From: Drechslerella dactyloides
Lineage: Eukaryota > Ascomycota > Orbiliomycetes > Orbiliales > Orbiliaceae
Direction: 5' to 3'
Assembly: GCA_020064725.1 (NCBI GenBank)
Contig: JAGTWJ010000007.1
Span: forward strand, 2,046,001 to 2,110,000
Length of the DNA: 64,000 nt
Both the position numbers and the translations under genes were made by a program. This document shows, one piece after another, positions 45,901 to 56,838 of this stretch (its first letter is position 1; the number at the start of each line of letters is the position of its first letter). The notes beneath the pieces are model-generated. The model did not search any database. It worked only from the letters and a program-made list of their open reading frames with translations, and had not been told where the DNA came from.

Positions 45901-48212
45901 GTCTTTATCGTCATTGGCTTCGAAACGGGCTTTGGTTCGGGTTTCCCGTGTCCAGCTTGTTCTGGAGCCGGGGATGAGGAAACTATGACAGGAGATCTCC
46001 CAGAAGTCTGCACAGGCGGTAAATTATTGAATGTTTTGACGGTTCCCGTATTTGGGTCACGAATTTCGATCTTCTTAGAAGCTTTCTCTGCCTTTTTGAA
46101 GAACGGCGAATTCGGGTTGGTTGGTACAGAAGGTGTCGGACCCGGATGAGACAGAGGAGGTGGTATTGCAGCGGAAGTGAGAGGAGATGCGTGCGGAATA
46201 TGGGACAAGCTCGACGGCGGACGGTGTATGTGATGATCAGAAGGTTGAGATCCAGTCCTGGCCATTGCGGAGGATTGCGAATTTTGAAAGGGGGGCATGT
46301 ATGTTCCTTGTTGCGGAGGTTGAGGCATAGGATACGATGGTCGAGGGCTGCCCGGGGGGATGTACTGAGGCTGATAACCCATATATGGCTGGGTATAGAA
46401 ACCAGGCTCGTAGCCTTGAGGGTACATCGGTTGCATGGGCTGCATTTGCTAGATTATCCGTGTTAGCATTTAGTAGATAAGAAAGGGCTAGGGGAAGGAA
46501 GCGGAAACAGGCAGTTCAAAAGAAAAGAAAGGGCGAAGCTATCTAATTCCATCCCGCTTTCGGTCTTCTTTCGAAACTTTATATACTGCTGGCCCAGAGT
46601 TGTTGGAGGGTACAAGCAGTACAAGAAAGGGTAGCGGTACAAATTACTTACATGGCTGCCGTGAGGAGCTAGATGTTGTGCGAAACTTAAGTGTGGGGAC
46701 GGCTGCATAGGCGGGTTTCCAGCGAGTTGGGCGCTGTTCATCTGCGGGGTGGAAGGCAAAGAGTGAGTCAGGGCGGGACTCCTGCCACCACGGTTGTTGT
46801 TGAAGTTGGCCATGTGAGCTGGTGTCTGGTAGGGTGAGCCAATTGGACCCCCGGCTGCGGTACGAGGTTGATTTGGTCCCGTTCTATAGGGCTGATTCCC
46901 GGCATAGTTTGAAGAATTGAACTGTGATGAATTGTTATGCGGTGGATACTGGCCACCATAGTTGCCGCTACCGCTCATTTGATGCTGGTTCCTACCACGT
47001 GATGGATTTTGAGGCATACCGCGTCCATGCGGGGGTACTTCACCGTGTGAAGAGTCTCGTCGTAGATGAGGCGGCCCAGGCATATTTGGGTTCAGGGGGG
47101 CATTCGGCGGCATCGATACGGGCCTTTGTGGGATGCTTCTCTGAAAGCGGAAAGTCGTAGGGAGCGGGGATTGAAATCACAATGTTAGCCAACTCCAGTT
47201 AAATTTCTACCATTCAATGCGGAGAGAAATCTGATGAAGAGAGGGGCGAGGGAGTGGGATGATGAGCAAACGAGTAGAGAAGGCAACTTACGTTGTGTTC
47301 GGTATTTTCAGTTACGGAACCAAACGCTGGCATCCCCTGTCGTGGTAGGGAGGGAGGTGGCCCGCCGCTGGCGACTGGCTGCGGAGCCGGAGATGGAGAT
47401 GTCTGGGGGGAACCGACAGGAAGATCAGCCGATGGAGCGGATGATGATGACGATGATGGGATAAGCGGGATTGTGGAGGGCAGAGCGGGGCTGGAGCCAA
47501 TATGGGGGCCATGAGGACCGTTGGATACATTGCCAAAATGAATTGAGCTTGGGGTTGGGGGCTGCTGGCCGGGAGGCATCCGTAACCCGTTCTGCTGCTG
47601 CGGCTGAGACCAAGAGGTAGTAGCCGCTTGTGATTGGGAAGCCAGCGAAGACTTCCGGCTGTGATTGCTGTGATTGTGGCCGTGACCGTGGTTGTGAGGG
47701 AGAGGATGAGACGAGGGGCCGCCGGTTATTGATGAGCCGTTGACAATGACATTACCGCTGCTGCTTACAGCAGGTGGGGTCGCTACCAGCGGAGGTACCG
47801 CAGGTTGTATTGAATGCTTGCCGTTCACCGGTGAGGGGGCGGACAGCGGGAGACGAGCATTGTTGATGGCAGCGGCGGCGGCGGCGGCGGTGTTGCCCGG
47901 GGAGGGCGTCACGGCGGAATGCTGCGCCGGGAGGGCGGCAGAGCTCGACACGATGGTGGCTGTCTTCTTGCTGGCCTGAGCGTAGCTCAACGACCTGGCT
48001 GGAAGCGGCGAGGAAGCTGAGCTGCCCTGGTTGGCAGAGGTGCTAAGCGTGGGCGTCGAAGTGGTGGGGGCGGACGCAGCGGAGGAAGCAGACGCGGAGG
48101 AGGGCGCGGTCGTCTGCTGAGGGAAGGAGGGCGACGGCGAAGTGCCTGAGACGTTTATCGAGGCCGTGGAAGGGGTGGTAGTGGCAGCACCGGTCGATGT
48201 TATACTTGTCAT
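42914..48212 (-). CDS. Translation initiation factor eIF4G
   Basis: Scaffold of the cap-binding complex eIF4F, joining eIF4E, eIF4A and poly(A)-binding protein. Exons: 48212-47292, 47140-46652, 46448-43737, 43654-43571, about 43524-43124, 43034-42914, roughly 1575 residues in frame. The start MTSITSTGAATTTP was preferred to an upstream in-frame ATG because it opens the family-typical Ser/Thr-rich leader with SYAQASKKTATIV. Then come Gly/Asn/Pro-rich segments, a charged K/E/R helix of about 90 residues (IRLKKEEEDRKARDAEEARL and on), the eIF4E-binding motif YEKDFLM, and the MIF4G domain from about KVKAALNKMTPEKFDKIADQ through LGLIQFIGELFKLQMLTERI. The C-terminus is disordered, ending QEAKNQNADSN. 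Exon 5 may begin at 43524 or 43512; both keep frame. Confidence 0.93.
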
Positions 48213-48874
48213 TCGATACGGAAGGGGCGCGGGAGGTCCAGAGAGCGGTTGTTTGTGAGTGTGGTGGAGGTAAGAGGAGACCGGAGGATGACTCGGAGAC
48301 CTGAGAGGCGGCGAAGGGGTCCTGGAACCGTCGGTGGATGGCGAGGATGGTGATAAGGATAAGGGAAGAGCCAAGAGGCACGGGCCTGCAGCAGCCGGCG
48401 AGGAAGAGGGAGAAGAGAGTCGTAACTAGCCTTTGATCGTATGATCGAAGCGCGATATCTCAGGGCGGGGCCGGGAGAGTATCGAGCTGGGGTGGTGGTG
48501 GAGGTGGAGGTGGTGATGGTTGGCGATGTGGTGATGATGACAAGGTGAAGTTGCAGAAGGGCCGTCGGAGGATCGCTGGCGGGTTTTTTGTGGTGGGCCA
48601 GCAAAAAAATTGTTTGAGGCTGCCGGATTGGGCGCCCGGCCGACAAACAGCCAAAAAATGCACGTTCCGCCGGCCAACTCTCCCTTCTCGTGCTTCTTCA
48701 CCCTCCTCCGCCGCCGCCGCGCCATCTCCAGCATCACCACGATCATTGCTGCCGCCATCGCCGTCTTCGCCCTCCTGCCCTCGCTCCCCGTCGCACTCAC
48801 GCGTTCCACCTCGTCATCGAGTCTGTCCTGCACCGGCCTGCTCTCGCCGGACGCGTCCCTTGCCACCCGCCGCC
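48213..48874. promoter_or_regulatory. Divergent promoter eIF4G / RCC1
   Basis: 662 bp between two opposing start codons, GC-rich with CCGCCGCC and CACCACCACC runs; it contains both 5' UTRs. Frames that run through here are extensions of the flanking genes without family similarity. Confidence 0.5.
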
Positions 48875-50726
48875 ATGGCCCGTCCCGCTAAGTCCAAGGA
48901 CGCCGCCTCCCAGCCAAAGGCTGCCAACGGCGTCGTCCCTCGCAAGAGAGCCGCTGCCGCCGGCACCGTCTCGAAAGCTGCCCCGGCGAAGAAGCCTGCT
49001 CCTAGAGGGCGCGCCAGGAAGGCTGCCGATCTAGAACCTCCCCAGGATGTAAGCACAGTGTCCGCTCACACGCTCGATGCGACCCCCAGAATGATTGCCA
49101 TTGACTCAAAAGGACGCGTAGGAAGGGACTTCGGATGCGTCCGAGCAGGAAATGCAGGTCGACGTCAAGGACGCGTCCGATCCCACTGAGCCCGAGCGCC
49201 CATCCAAGAAGGCCAAAGTCGATCAGCACCCGCCAACCAAATCCGAGCCGAAGAAATACGTCGCGCCTGTTCCCAAAGCGAGGAACATCAAGGTCATTCG
49301 AGAAAGATCCACTGCCAGGCTAGATGTATACGTCTTCGGAAAGGGCGACATGTGCGAGTTGGGCCTCGGTCCGAACGCGAAAGCCCGGACCGTCACCAGG
49401 CCTCGTCTCAACCCATTCCTGTTGATGGATCCCGTCGGCGTCGTCGAGGTCGCCGTGGGCGGCATGCACACCGCCGTCTTGACCCACGACGGCAGGATTT
49501 TGACTTGGGGGGTGAATGACCAGAACGCCCTAGGCCGCAGCACAACCTGGGAAGCCCCCGAGGTGGATATCGACAAGGCCGGTGGCGACGCTGGTGACGA
49601 CGATGACAGCGAGGATGATGCCGAAATAAACCCCTTGGAGAGCGCACCTGGCCCTGTTGAAGGGCTTCCAGCGGCAGTCAATATCGTTGGCATCGCTTGT
49701 TCCGACAGTCTCACTCTCGCCATCACAGATACAGGCTTCGTCTATGCCTGGGGTACTTTCAGGGTAACTTTCCCCATTCACTCCATATTCTACCCTTCAA
49801 ACATGATGCTAACTGGCACTCCCGTGCAGTGTTCTGATGGCATTCTCGGATTCAGCGAAGACCAGCGAATAGCAACGCATCCGTTCCTTCTTCCAAACCT
49901 CAAAAACATTATCGAAATCAGCGCCGGCGTTGACCACATCCTCGCTTTGAGCAGCACCGGCACCGTATTTGCATGGGGAAATGGCCAACAATATCAACTC
50001 GGACGCCGGGTCATCGAACGCACACGTATGAATGGTCTCGTTCCTAGGGAATTCGGCTTGAAGAAAATTGTCGCAATCGGCGCTGGTTCCTATCACTCCT
50101 TCGCTGTCGACGTCAACGGCAGAGTCTGGGCATGGGGTCTCAACCAGTACGGCCAGTGTGGCATTGATTTGGAAGGCAAAACAGGAGAGGATGGTGTCGC
50201 AGTTCCAAAACCCACCATCGTCAAGAGTTTATCCAAATACAAAATTGTCCAAATAACCGGCGGCGAGCACCACTCAGCCGCTGTCACCGATGATGGTAAG
50301 CTTCTCACATGGGGCAGGCTCGATGCCAATCAGCTCGGCATCAAACCGGAAGACTTCAGCTCTGAGTTCACTGTGTACGACGAGCATGGGAAGCCTCGAT
50401 TCATCACGGAGCCGACAGTTGTGCCCGGATTGCCACCGATTGTTAAAGTTGCGTGTGGGACTCACCACAACATCGCTCTTGACCAGAATGGGAAGGCTTA
50501 TAGTTGGGGTTTTGGAGAAAACTTTCAAGTCGGCCAAGGACCCGCCGGGGAAGACATCCTCACGCCAACCTTGATAGACAACACTGCCGTTCGAAACGAG
50601 ATACTCACGTTTGCAGGCTGCGGTGGCCAATTCAGTGTTCTGGCCGGACATCCCGCAGTCTCAAAGCAACAAGCCGAAAGCATCGTCCTCAACGGCAAGG
50701 ACGGCCAAGCGAATGGAACTAAATAA
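48875..50726 (+). CDS. Ran guanine nucleotide exchange factor RCC1/Pim1
   Basis: Chromatin-bound exchange factor that makes nuclear RanGTP and so drives nuclear transport and spindle assembly. Three exons, 48875-49048, 49149-49763, 49830-50726, give 561 residues. The start sits in a strong context (CCGCCATGG). The N-terminal tail is rich in Lys/Ala/Pro (KSKDAASQPK, KKPAPRGRARK), as in histone-like DNA-binding tails and nuclear signals. Then the seven-bladed RCC1 propeller: VYVFGKGDMCELGLG, VAVGGMHTAVLTHDGRILTWG, DNDG-type WGTFRCSDGILGFS (formed by removing the 66-nt stop-free intron 49764-49829), VFAWGNGQQYQLGRR, VWAWGLNQYGQCG, LLTWGRLDANQLG, AYSWGFGENFQVGQG. An acidic insertion DAGDDDDSEDDAEI lies between blades. 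Confidence 0.95.
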
Positions 50727-51437
50727 GACGGACCCTTCTTTGTCTGCGACCAAAATGCATAGCGTGTAATTTGGATGTGTTCTCCTGGTTCCAGTGTGCG
50801 AGCGTGCACATCTCTTCTCGTAAATATGCATATCCGGAAGTCTATTCTCTCTGTTTATCCTTTTTTTTTTTTTTTTTTCTTTCTCCGTTTCTTCCTTCCT
50901 TCCTCGCAGTATCTCTTTCTGCTTCTCTTCTCACATGTGTTACGGCATTTAATAAATTCGCATCTCCAAACGGCTGCTTCCGGTCCCACGACATTTTACC
51001 CTGCTGACTGATCCATGAGTCTCGTCAAATGAACTTCATACGAAGCCCTACGATCCCTTTGTACCTCTCTTGACTTCACTGTTCTGTCTATATCTTATAT
51101 TTGTACCGCCCGTTGGTTTTTGTGACATGTCTTGTACTCATATAGAATTTGCTTTTGACCGCTGCTTTTATGAAAGACCAGCCCCAGATGGGCCACTTTG
51201 AGGATGACCCATTGGATTTTCTTACGCAAATTACTTGTGCTTATGCGTTTTAGCGCACTCGCACAATCTACATTAGAAGCGAATAGAGCCTTGGATAACT
51301 TCGGTGCTCTGAGTGTTTTTGCAGGGTCCTGGAGTTCGGAAGCAGACAGAATAGGCATGACGGAGCGCCAGTTCATTTAGTGTATCCTCCTTTGTCTAAT
51401 ACATGCATAGGATGCTGCCCCAAGGTGGCAACGAAGC
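50727..51437. other. Convergent intergenic region
   Basis: About 700 bp between converging stop codons. It includes an 18-T run at 50861-50878 followed by CT-rich sequence, probably in the RCC1 3' flank. No gene recognised. Confidence 0.5.
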
Positions 51438-52223
51438 TCACAGCTTCAGTTCCTTCAAGCCATCTTTCCAGACAGTGAAGTATGGCGTGACTCCATCCTC
51501 GCGGTAGTTCAGAAGAGCAACCATACCATCGGGATTCATAGACTCCCCTGTGTAGAACTCATAGTCCTTGAAGTTGGTCAGGATTTTTTTGGCGAACTTG
51601 TTGGCGCGATCTTGGAATTCCTTGACCTCGTCCGCGCCTTTCTCCGTTTTTATATGCTCCATTAAAGCCTTCATATAACCTAATTTTCAGTCAGGATTAG
51701 AAGAATGCTTCCACGGTAGTAGGACACGATCTATTCGGATGCTGGTACCCTTCAGATATACTTTATATGTTTTTAGATCAAACTGTGTGCTTTGAAGCCG
51801 GAATGAGTGGACCACGTTGTTGACGGTCTGTGCTCCATCTTCGAGGCTTTCTTCGCCTTCTTCGGCAGAAGGGTTGGCACCGATATCTAAAATTAGGGGA
51901 ATATGATCCCGGTGGTCAACTCGCTATGTTCTTGAATTGATGATTTGCTTTTGCAGGAAGGAAGGCGCTCACCAACTTCTCCCTCCTTCACAGTCATCAT
52001 GGCACATTCGATTTCATAAGCGACGTTGTCCACCTCTGGAGAGAGCAGCATCAGACTCTATTTCGTCTCGCGGGAGGGCGATATACAAACCCTTGATGGG
52101 AAAAGCATCGGAGAAGATTTCATCGTCGGTGATGACGTCCTGTTGGCGGCATTATCAGCAATCGTTGCACGCCTGCGGGGGGTAGCAGGTTCCAAATAAT
52201 CCACTGACCTTGTAGAGAAGCAT
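51438..52223 (-). CDS. TMA19: Translationally controlled tumour protein homolog (TCTP/Tma19)
   Basis: Abundant conserved cytoplasmic protein associated with ribosomes and stress; the yeast form also moves to mitochondria. Five exons close in frame to 168 residues, the usual size: 52223-52209 (five codons, MLLYK), 52139-52091, 52035-51973, 51886-51749, 51679-51438. Conserved text: DVITDDEIFSDAFPIKEVDN across an intron, DIGANPSAEEGEESLEDGAQ, VNNVVHSFRLQSTQFD, YLKGYMKALMEH, and the TCTP signature FKDYEFYTGESMNPDGMVAL followed by LNYREDGVTPYFTVWKDGL. Introns are 37-106 nt or so; the first donor is GTCAGT. The tiny first exon is typical of highly expressed fungal genes. Confidence 0.95.
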
Positions 52224-52380
52224 TGTGACGGTATTTGATCGAGCTGAGAAGCTGCACGTGGAGGATGGCGAGATTCGTGGGTAGGAGTTAGGGAGCTGCT
52301 GGCAAGCTGGATGCAGGATCGCAGGTGGTGGAGGTAGAATGAGGGGACAGCTGGAAGGAGGGGCAGCAACCGCACTCTAA

Positions 52381-52413
<33 letters not shown>

Positions 52414-53138
52414 GGACACGACGGCCGGTCCGCTTTGGGAAAGTCGCCAGCTGTCAAACACGGCGCGGACAACGCGTCAACGCAACACGTGATCCGGCAC
52501 CACCGCGCCACGCCGCCGTCTTCCGCCGTTCTCCTTTTCCCGCTCCAGATGGAAAGGAAGGGCCATGCGCATTTCTGCTCTCTTTCGGTCTCACCACCCT
52601 TCCTCTCCTGATCCCTCTCTCCTCGAGCTGACAGACACACGAACATTCTCCGATCCTTCTCACCAGGCTCTCTCCCGCGTTCGCCGTATATTGCGTACAA
52701 CGCCCAGAGACCTCGAGCGATCCAGCCGGTTTGTAACTCCCATTCTGCGTTCCCAATCCCTGCGACAACTGTTTTATTGGCCCGCACTTGTGTATGCTGT
52801 ACCAGGCATGGGCCTGCCCCGGCTTTCCAGTGACCGCAGGACCGACAAGCAGACCACCATCACCCTAGACGGCGCCGCGTGCGCATGTTCATCTCCCTTC
52901 CCCCTATACATATAACAAGTGTCGTAAACTCACCATAAACTCTGCAGTCAACTAACCTTGTGCTCTCCCTACGCTACAGCCTCGATCATAACCCTTCTCT
53001 CTCGACTTCAGCGTCCGCCCTATTGCCTTCTGGCCCGGAACCTGGATTGGCCTTCCCCACGGGTTGAAACTCGCCCGCGAGTGCTTACCGGTTCTCCCGA
53101 ACACAAACCCGACAACATCCAACGCCTCCGAGCACACC
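52224..53138. promoter_or_regulatory. Divergent region TCTP / SUR2 with 26-nt poly-T tract
   Basis: 915 bp between opposing start codons. A homopolymer of 26 T at 52381-52406 lies 160 bp upstream of the TCTP start; dA:dT tracts exclude nucleosomes and are typical of strongly transcribed fungal promoters. An ACACGTGAT sequence (CACGTG E-box-like core) is at about 52485. Open frames at 52377-52915 overlap on both strands and look non-coding. Confidence 0.5.
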
Positions 53139-54520
53139 ATGCAGTCCAATTCTACCGGACCGATATCATCTTTCAATCCTCCCATCGGGGAGCCATCGTT
53201 GCAGCCGGCGACTCCGCTCCTACCATTCATATCGGATCCTCTTTTATCATGCGTCGCTCCGATCATTGTCTACTGGATTCTATCCATGACCTTCCATTAC
53301 ATCGACCAAAATGAGCTTTTGGAGCAATACAGAATACATACTCCAGAGGAAGTTCTGAAGAGAAACCATGTGTCTAGATACGAAGTCATCAGAGATGTGG
53401 TGATCCAGCAGATCATCCAATTCGCCGTCGGATGGATCCTAGGTTACATAGAACCACAAGAGATGACCGGTGCCGAGCCATGGCACATTTATCGCCTGAG
53501 CCAAACAATCGGATGGTCCGTGAACGCTACTTTCTCGTTGCTCGGGATCGATACTCAAGCCCTCACGGCGACTGCGAGTGCCTACTTACAATCCCACGGA
53601 AGCCCTCTTGCTACCTTACTCGCGAATACCGACTGGCGTTGGAAAGCAGCCGAAGCACTCTACTGGGTTGGCTTTCCTCTCCTACGACTCGGTTTTGCAA
53701 TCTTTATTCTCGATACTTGGCAGTATTTCTGGCATAGACTGATGCACCAAGTACCATTTCTCTATCGAACTCTACACTCTCGGCATCACCGCCTGTATGT
53801 CCCGTACGCATTCGGGGCTCTCTACAACCATCCCGTCGAAGGGTTGATCCTCGATACATTGGGGGCTGGCTTAGCCTTCAAGGTTTCGGGTATGTCGATG
53901 AAAGGAAGTGTTTTTTTTTTCGGTTTCAGTGCCATGAAAACGGTAGACGACCATTGTGGCTATAAACTGCCCTTCGACCCGCTCCAGCTTCTCTTTTCGA
54001 ATAATGCGGAATACCATGACATCCATCACCAAGGTTGGGGTATCAAAGTAAGGAATCCGGTTTTTTATCCTATCACACTCTCAGATCAGTTTACACTAAT
54101 TCCGCCATTCTTCAGCACAACTTTTCTCAGCCATTCTTGATTTGCTGGGACAGATGGCTTGGTACCATCTACACCGGGGGCGATGCCGCCGAACGAAATA
54201 GACGCACGAAGGAGAGGATACACAGGCAAATCGAACTCGAAGCATCAAAGAAAGGGCAAGAGACCGTTACCCCAGGTCTCGATGAATACGCTGCCCGCCG
54301 TGCCCTACCGGAAGAGGATGACCTCGAATTCATCAAAACAAGCACTGTCACCAAATCTTCCACCATCACAAAAAGCTCTGCGGAAGCCCCAAGGAGAAGG
54401 AGAACGAGGACTATCACGCTGGCCGATGTGGCAGGGAAAGATATGGCCGAGAGTGTCAAAGAAGCTGGCGAGTGGGTGAACGGCATGGTTGGGAATGTTT
54501 CAGGCGCTAAGGTTAGATAG
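53139..54520 (+). CDS. SUR2: Sphingolipid C4-hydroxylase (SUR2-type fatty acid hydroxylase)
   Basis: ER di-iron enzyme that hydroxylates C4 of dihydrosphingosine/dihydroceramide to the phyto form. Two exons, 53139-54047 and 54116-54520, give 437 residues. The start at 53139 (MQSNSTGPISS) was chosen as the first ATG ahead of the conserved region; an in-frame ATG at 53064 would add 25 residues. Membrane helices include LLSCVAPIIVYWILSMTFHY and FPLLRLGFAIFILDTW. Histidine boxes: HRLMH, HSRHHRLYVPYAFGALYNHP and HDIHHQ, the standard fatty-acid hydroxylase set. HNFSQPFLICWDRWLGT follows the 68-nt intron. An extended Lys/Arg/Ser-rich C-terminus of about 110 residues (EAPRRRRTRTITLADVAGKD) is longer than in yeast but usual in filamentous fungi. 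Confidence 0.94.
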
Positions 54521-56838
54521 CCTACCTTATGTCCCCCGGTGGCAAAGGATTCCACCAACAGGTCCCCGGTTTCTCATCATTACCATCGCCAAGCTTGCTG
54601 CTTTCCTTTTCGTTCCGAGCCGGCTGATCTTCGGCGCCTCATAAATCTTATAATCCACTAATCTTCATATGCACTTCCATGCGTTCCAGAGCTCACGTCG
54701 TTGCGTCGGATGATTTCCCCGACGCAAACTCAGCTACTCAACAAGGCGTCGGCAGTTTGAATTTTTTTTTCTTTTAGCACTAATTTGTAATAAAGGGCGA
54801 TCTTGAATGTGTGACATGGAGGTCTATTCTAATCCAGTAACACTGGTGTACTGTATACTTATTTATGTACATGTCTGTTGGGTCTTTTTTTTTACTGTTG
54901 ATATTTCGATGATAGCAGGCATATCTCCCACCGTTTATATGTTGAATCTCAGGTTGGTCACACCACCGTAGGTGAGCGTAACTCCAGTTTCTCATTGGGA
55001 GGAGTATGAAGCTGCGGTAACCGTGGTCCGCGCGTTTACCTAACGTTTTCTCGGTATGATTTCAGCTAGACCGACAAGAGAGACAGTGTGGGCATTCAAC
55101 TTGTAAAGACAGTGTTCGAACGGTACCGCAATTTCCCGTAAGAAAGGAAAGCACGCCCACGTCTCGTGGTTGTCGCGAGGAGCCCGTGAGTGACCGTCTT
55201 CAACTTTACGGTTGTATTGATGTATCATCATGCATTATATGTGCTCTCAAGAAGAGCGGGGCGCACATTTGGCACGCGAGTGACCGGGTCGGAATCAACG
55301 GTGCCGTTTTGTCACTCCTTGAAGTCTTAAACACAGAGAAGTGTTATAACTAAGCAAGGACTTTATACTTAAGTAAAGAGCAGCCTTCCGAATGAAATCC
55401 GAACCACCACGCCACGACTAGAGGGGCTACCTCAAGATGGTTTTTAATTCCTTACAGCGTTTTCTGTATCGACATAGAACTCATGCTTCCTGCGTCCGGA
55501 TAGACCAGATATACATCCCCGCCCGCAAGCACGTGCATGTGCGTGTGAGGATAGGATACATTAACGTCAAAGCATGGATGTCTCTTTCAGCCGGGGGCGT
55601 AATTGGAGAGGAGCTTGGAGAGGAGAGATAGAGAAGTGCCGATTGTTCAATTTTATATTTTGTGTGTGGCCTTTTTCTATAGTTTCTTAGCGTGCTCCTA
55701 TTATAGGACTGACTATATCGAATAACTAGGCTAAGGGGCATTCTAATGATGCGCTTACAATTACACTAAACCGTTGGGTCGAGCTCGAAGTGCTATCCAT
55801 GCTTTCATCTTATACATCATACATATACAGACTGTGGTGGTCTCGATTGATCCATCGATTTCATACTCAAGGCGCCAGGGTCACATCCCGCGGGCTGCCA
55901 GGTGCATGTTGGTGCGAACATGTACCTGGTGACTCGAGAACCCAACGATCGTGATCAATGCTCAAGTACTGACTTAGGTAAGGACCCGGTACGCAATGCG
56001 AGATCTGAGGGGCCCAAATAACCGTATCGTGCATGTACTATATGTTCAACCACCCAGTGCCTTGAAACGTAAACGGGTTTGGCACCACGTTAAGCTCCGA
56101 GCAGCAACCCGAATGCAGTTACCCACGGCGCTGCGCACCGATTGATACGTAGTGCTCTCGATTTGTCCGTAACGTAACGCAGGCGGCTAGTGGCTGGCCG
56201 GAGGACCCTTGAATGCAGCAATTGACCCACCCTCCGGTCCAAATTGTGCAACGGCGAGCCAAGCTGTGATCCGATATCGTATTGATGCCGGTGCTGCGTA
56301 CATACGGGCGCGTACCCGGGTACATGCACCGGTACCACCTATATACAACAGCTGCGATGAGCTCGAGCCATCGATCGAGGCTGTTGCAGGGACGCCGTGG
56401 TTGAAGTTTGGGCGGTCAACGCGCAGGCAAACCCGCAACACAGCTCGCGCTGGCAACATTTGCCGACAACCCGAAATCCTCACCCGCAACTGCCATGCTA
56501 ACTGCTAACTAGCTGCCCAACGCCCACCGCCACCGCCAGCCAACATGCACAACCAATCGCCCCCCTTTCAGCAACAACAACAACCTCCTGCCCTTCCTCC
56601 TCCTCTCCTACCACCACCACCACTACCGCCGCTGTTACCATCGTCATCATCATCAGTATCCTCATCGACCCATAATCCTTGCCGCCGCCCTCCAAGCTCT
56701 CTCGTTCAATAAGCACCTTCCCAATTCTGTCGGCTACCTCTCCACTTCCCGACATCCTTATAGATCCGAGATGTCCTACGATTGTGAAGGCTCCAAGCCA
56801 TAGAGGGTCTGAGCCTACGGGATTTTCTTATACAGATT
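54521..56838. other. Long intergenic region with one hairpin
   Basis: 2.3 kb without a credible gene. It contains T runs near 54760 and 54890, a TACTTAAGTA-like motif near 55365, a 13-bp stem/6-nt loop inverted repeat at 55898-55929, and near 56560-56700 a CAACAA, CCTCCT and CACCAC-rich stretch that is probably the 5' UTR of the next gene. Open frames at 55437-55631 and 56090-56508 are antisense mirror pairs without similarity to anything I know. Confidence 0.5.
55898..55929. repeat. Perfect-length hairpin (13-bp stem, 6-nt loop)
   Basis: CCAGGTGCATGTT, loop GGTGCG, AACATGTACCTGG: twelve Watson-Crick pairs and one G-T pair. No T run follows, so it is not a terminator-like signal; the function is unknown. 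Confidence 0.7.
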
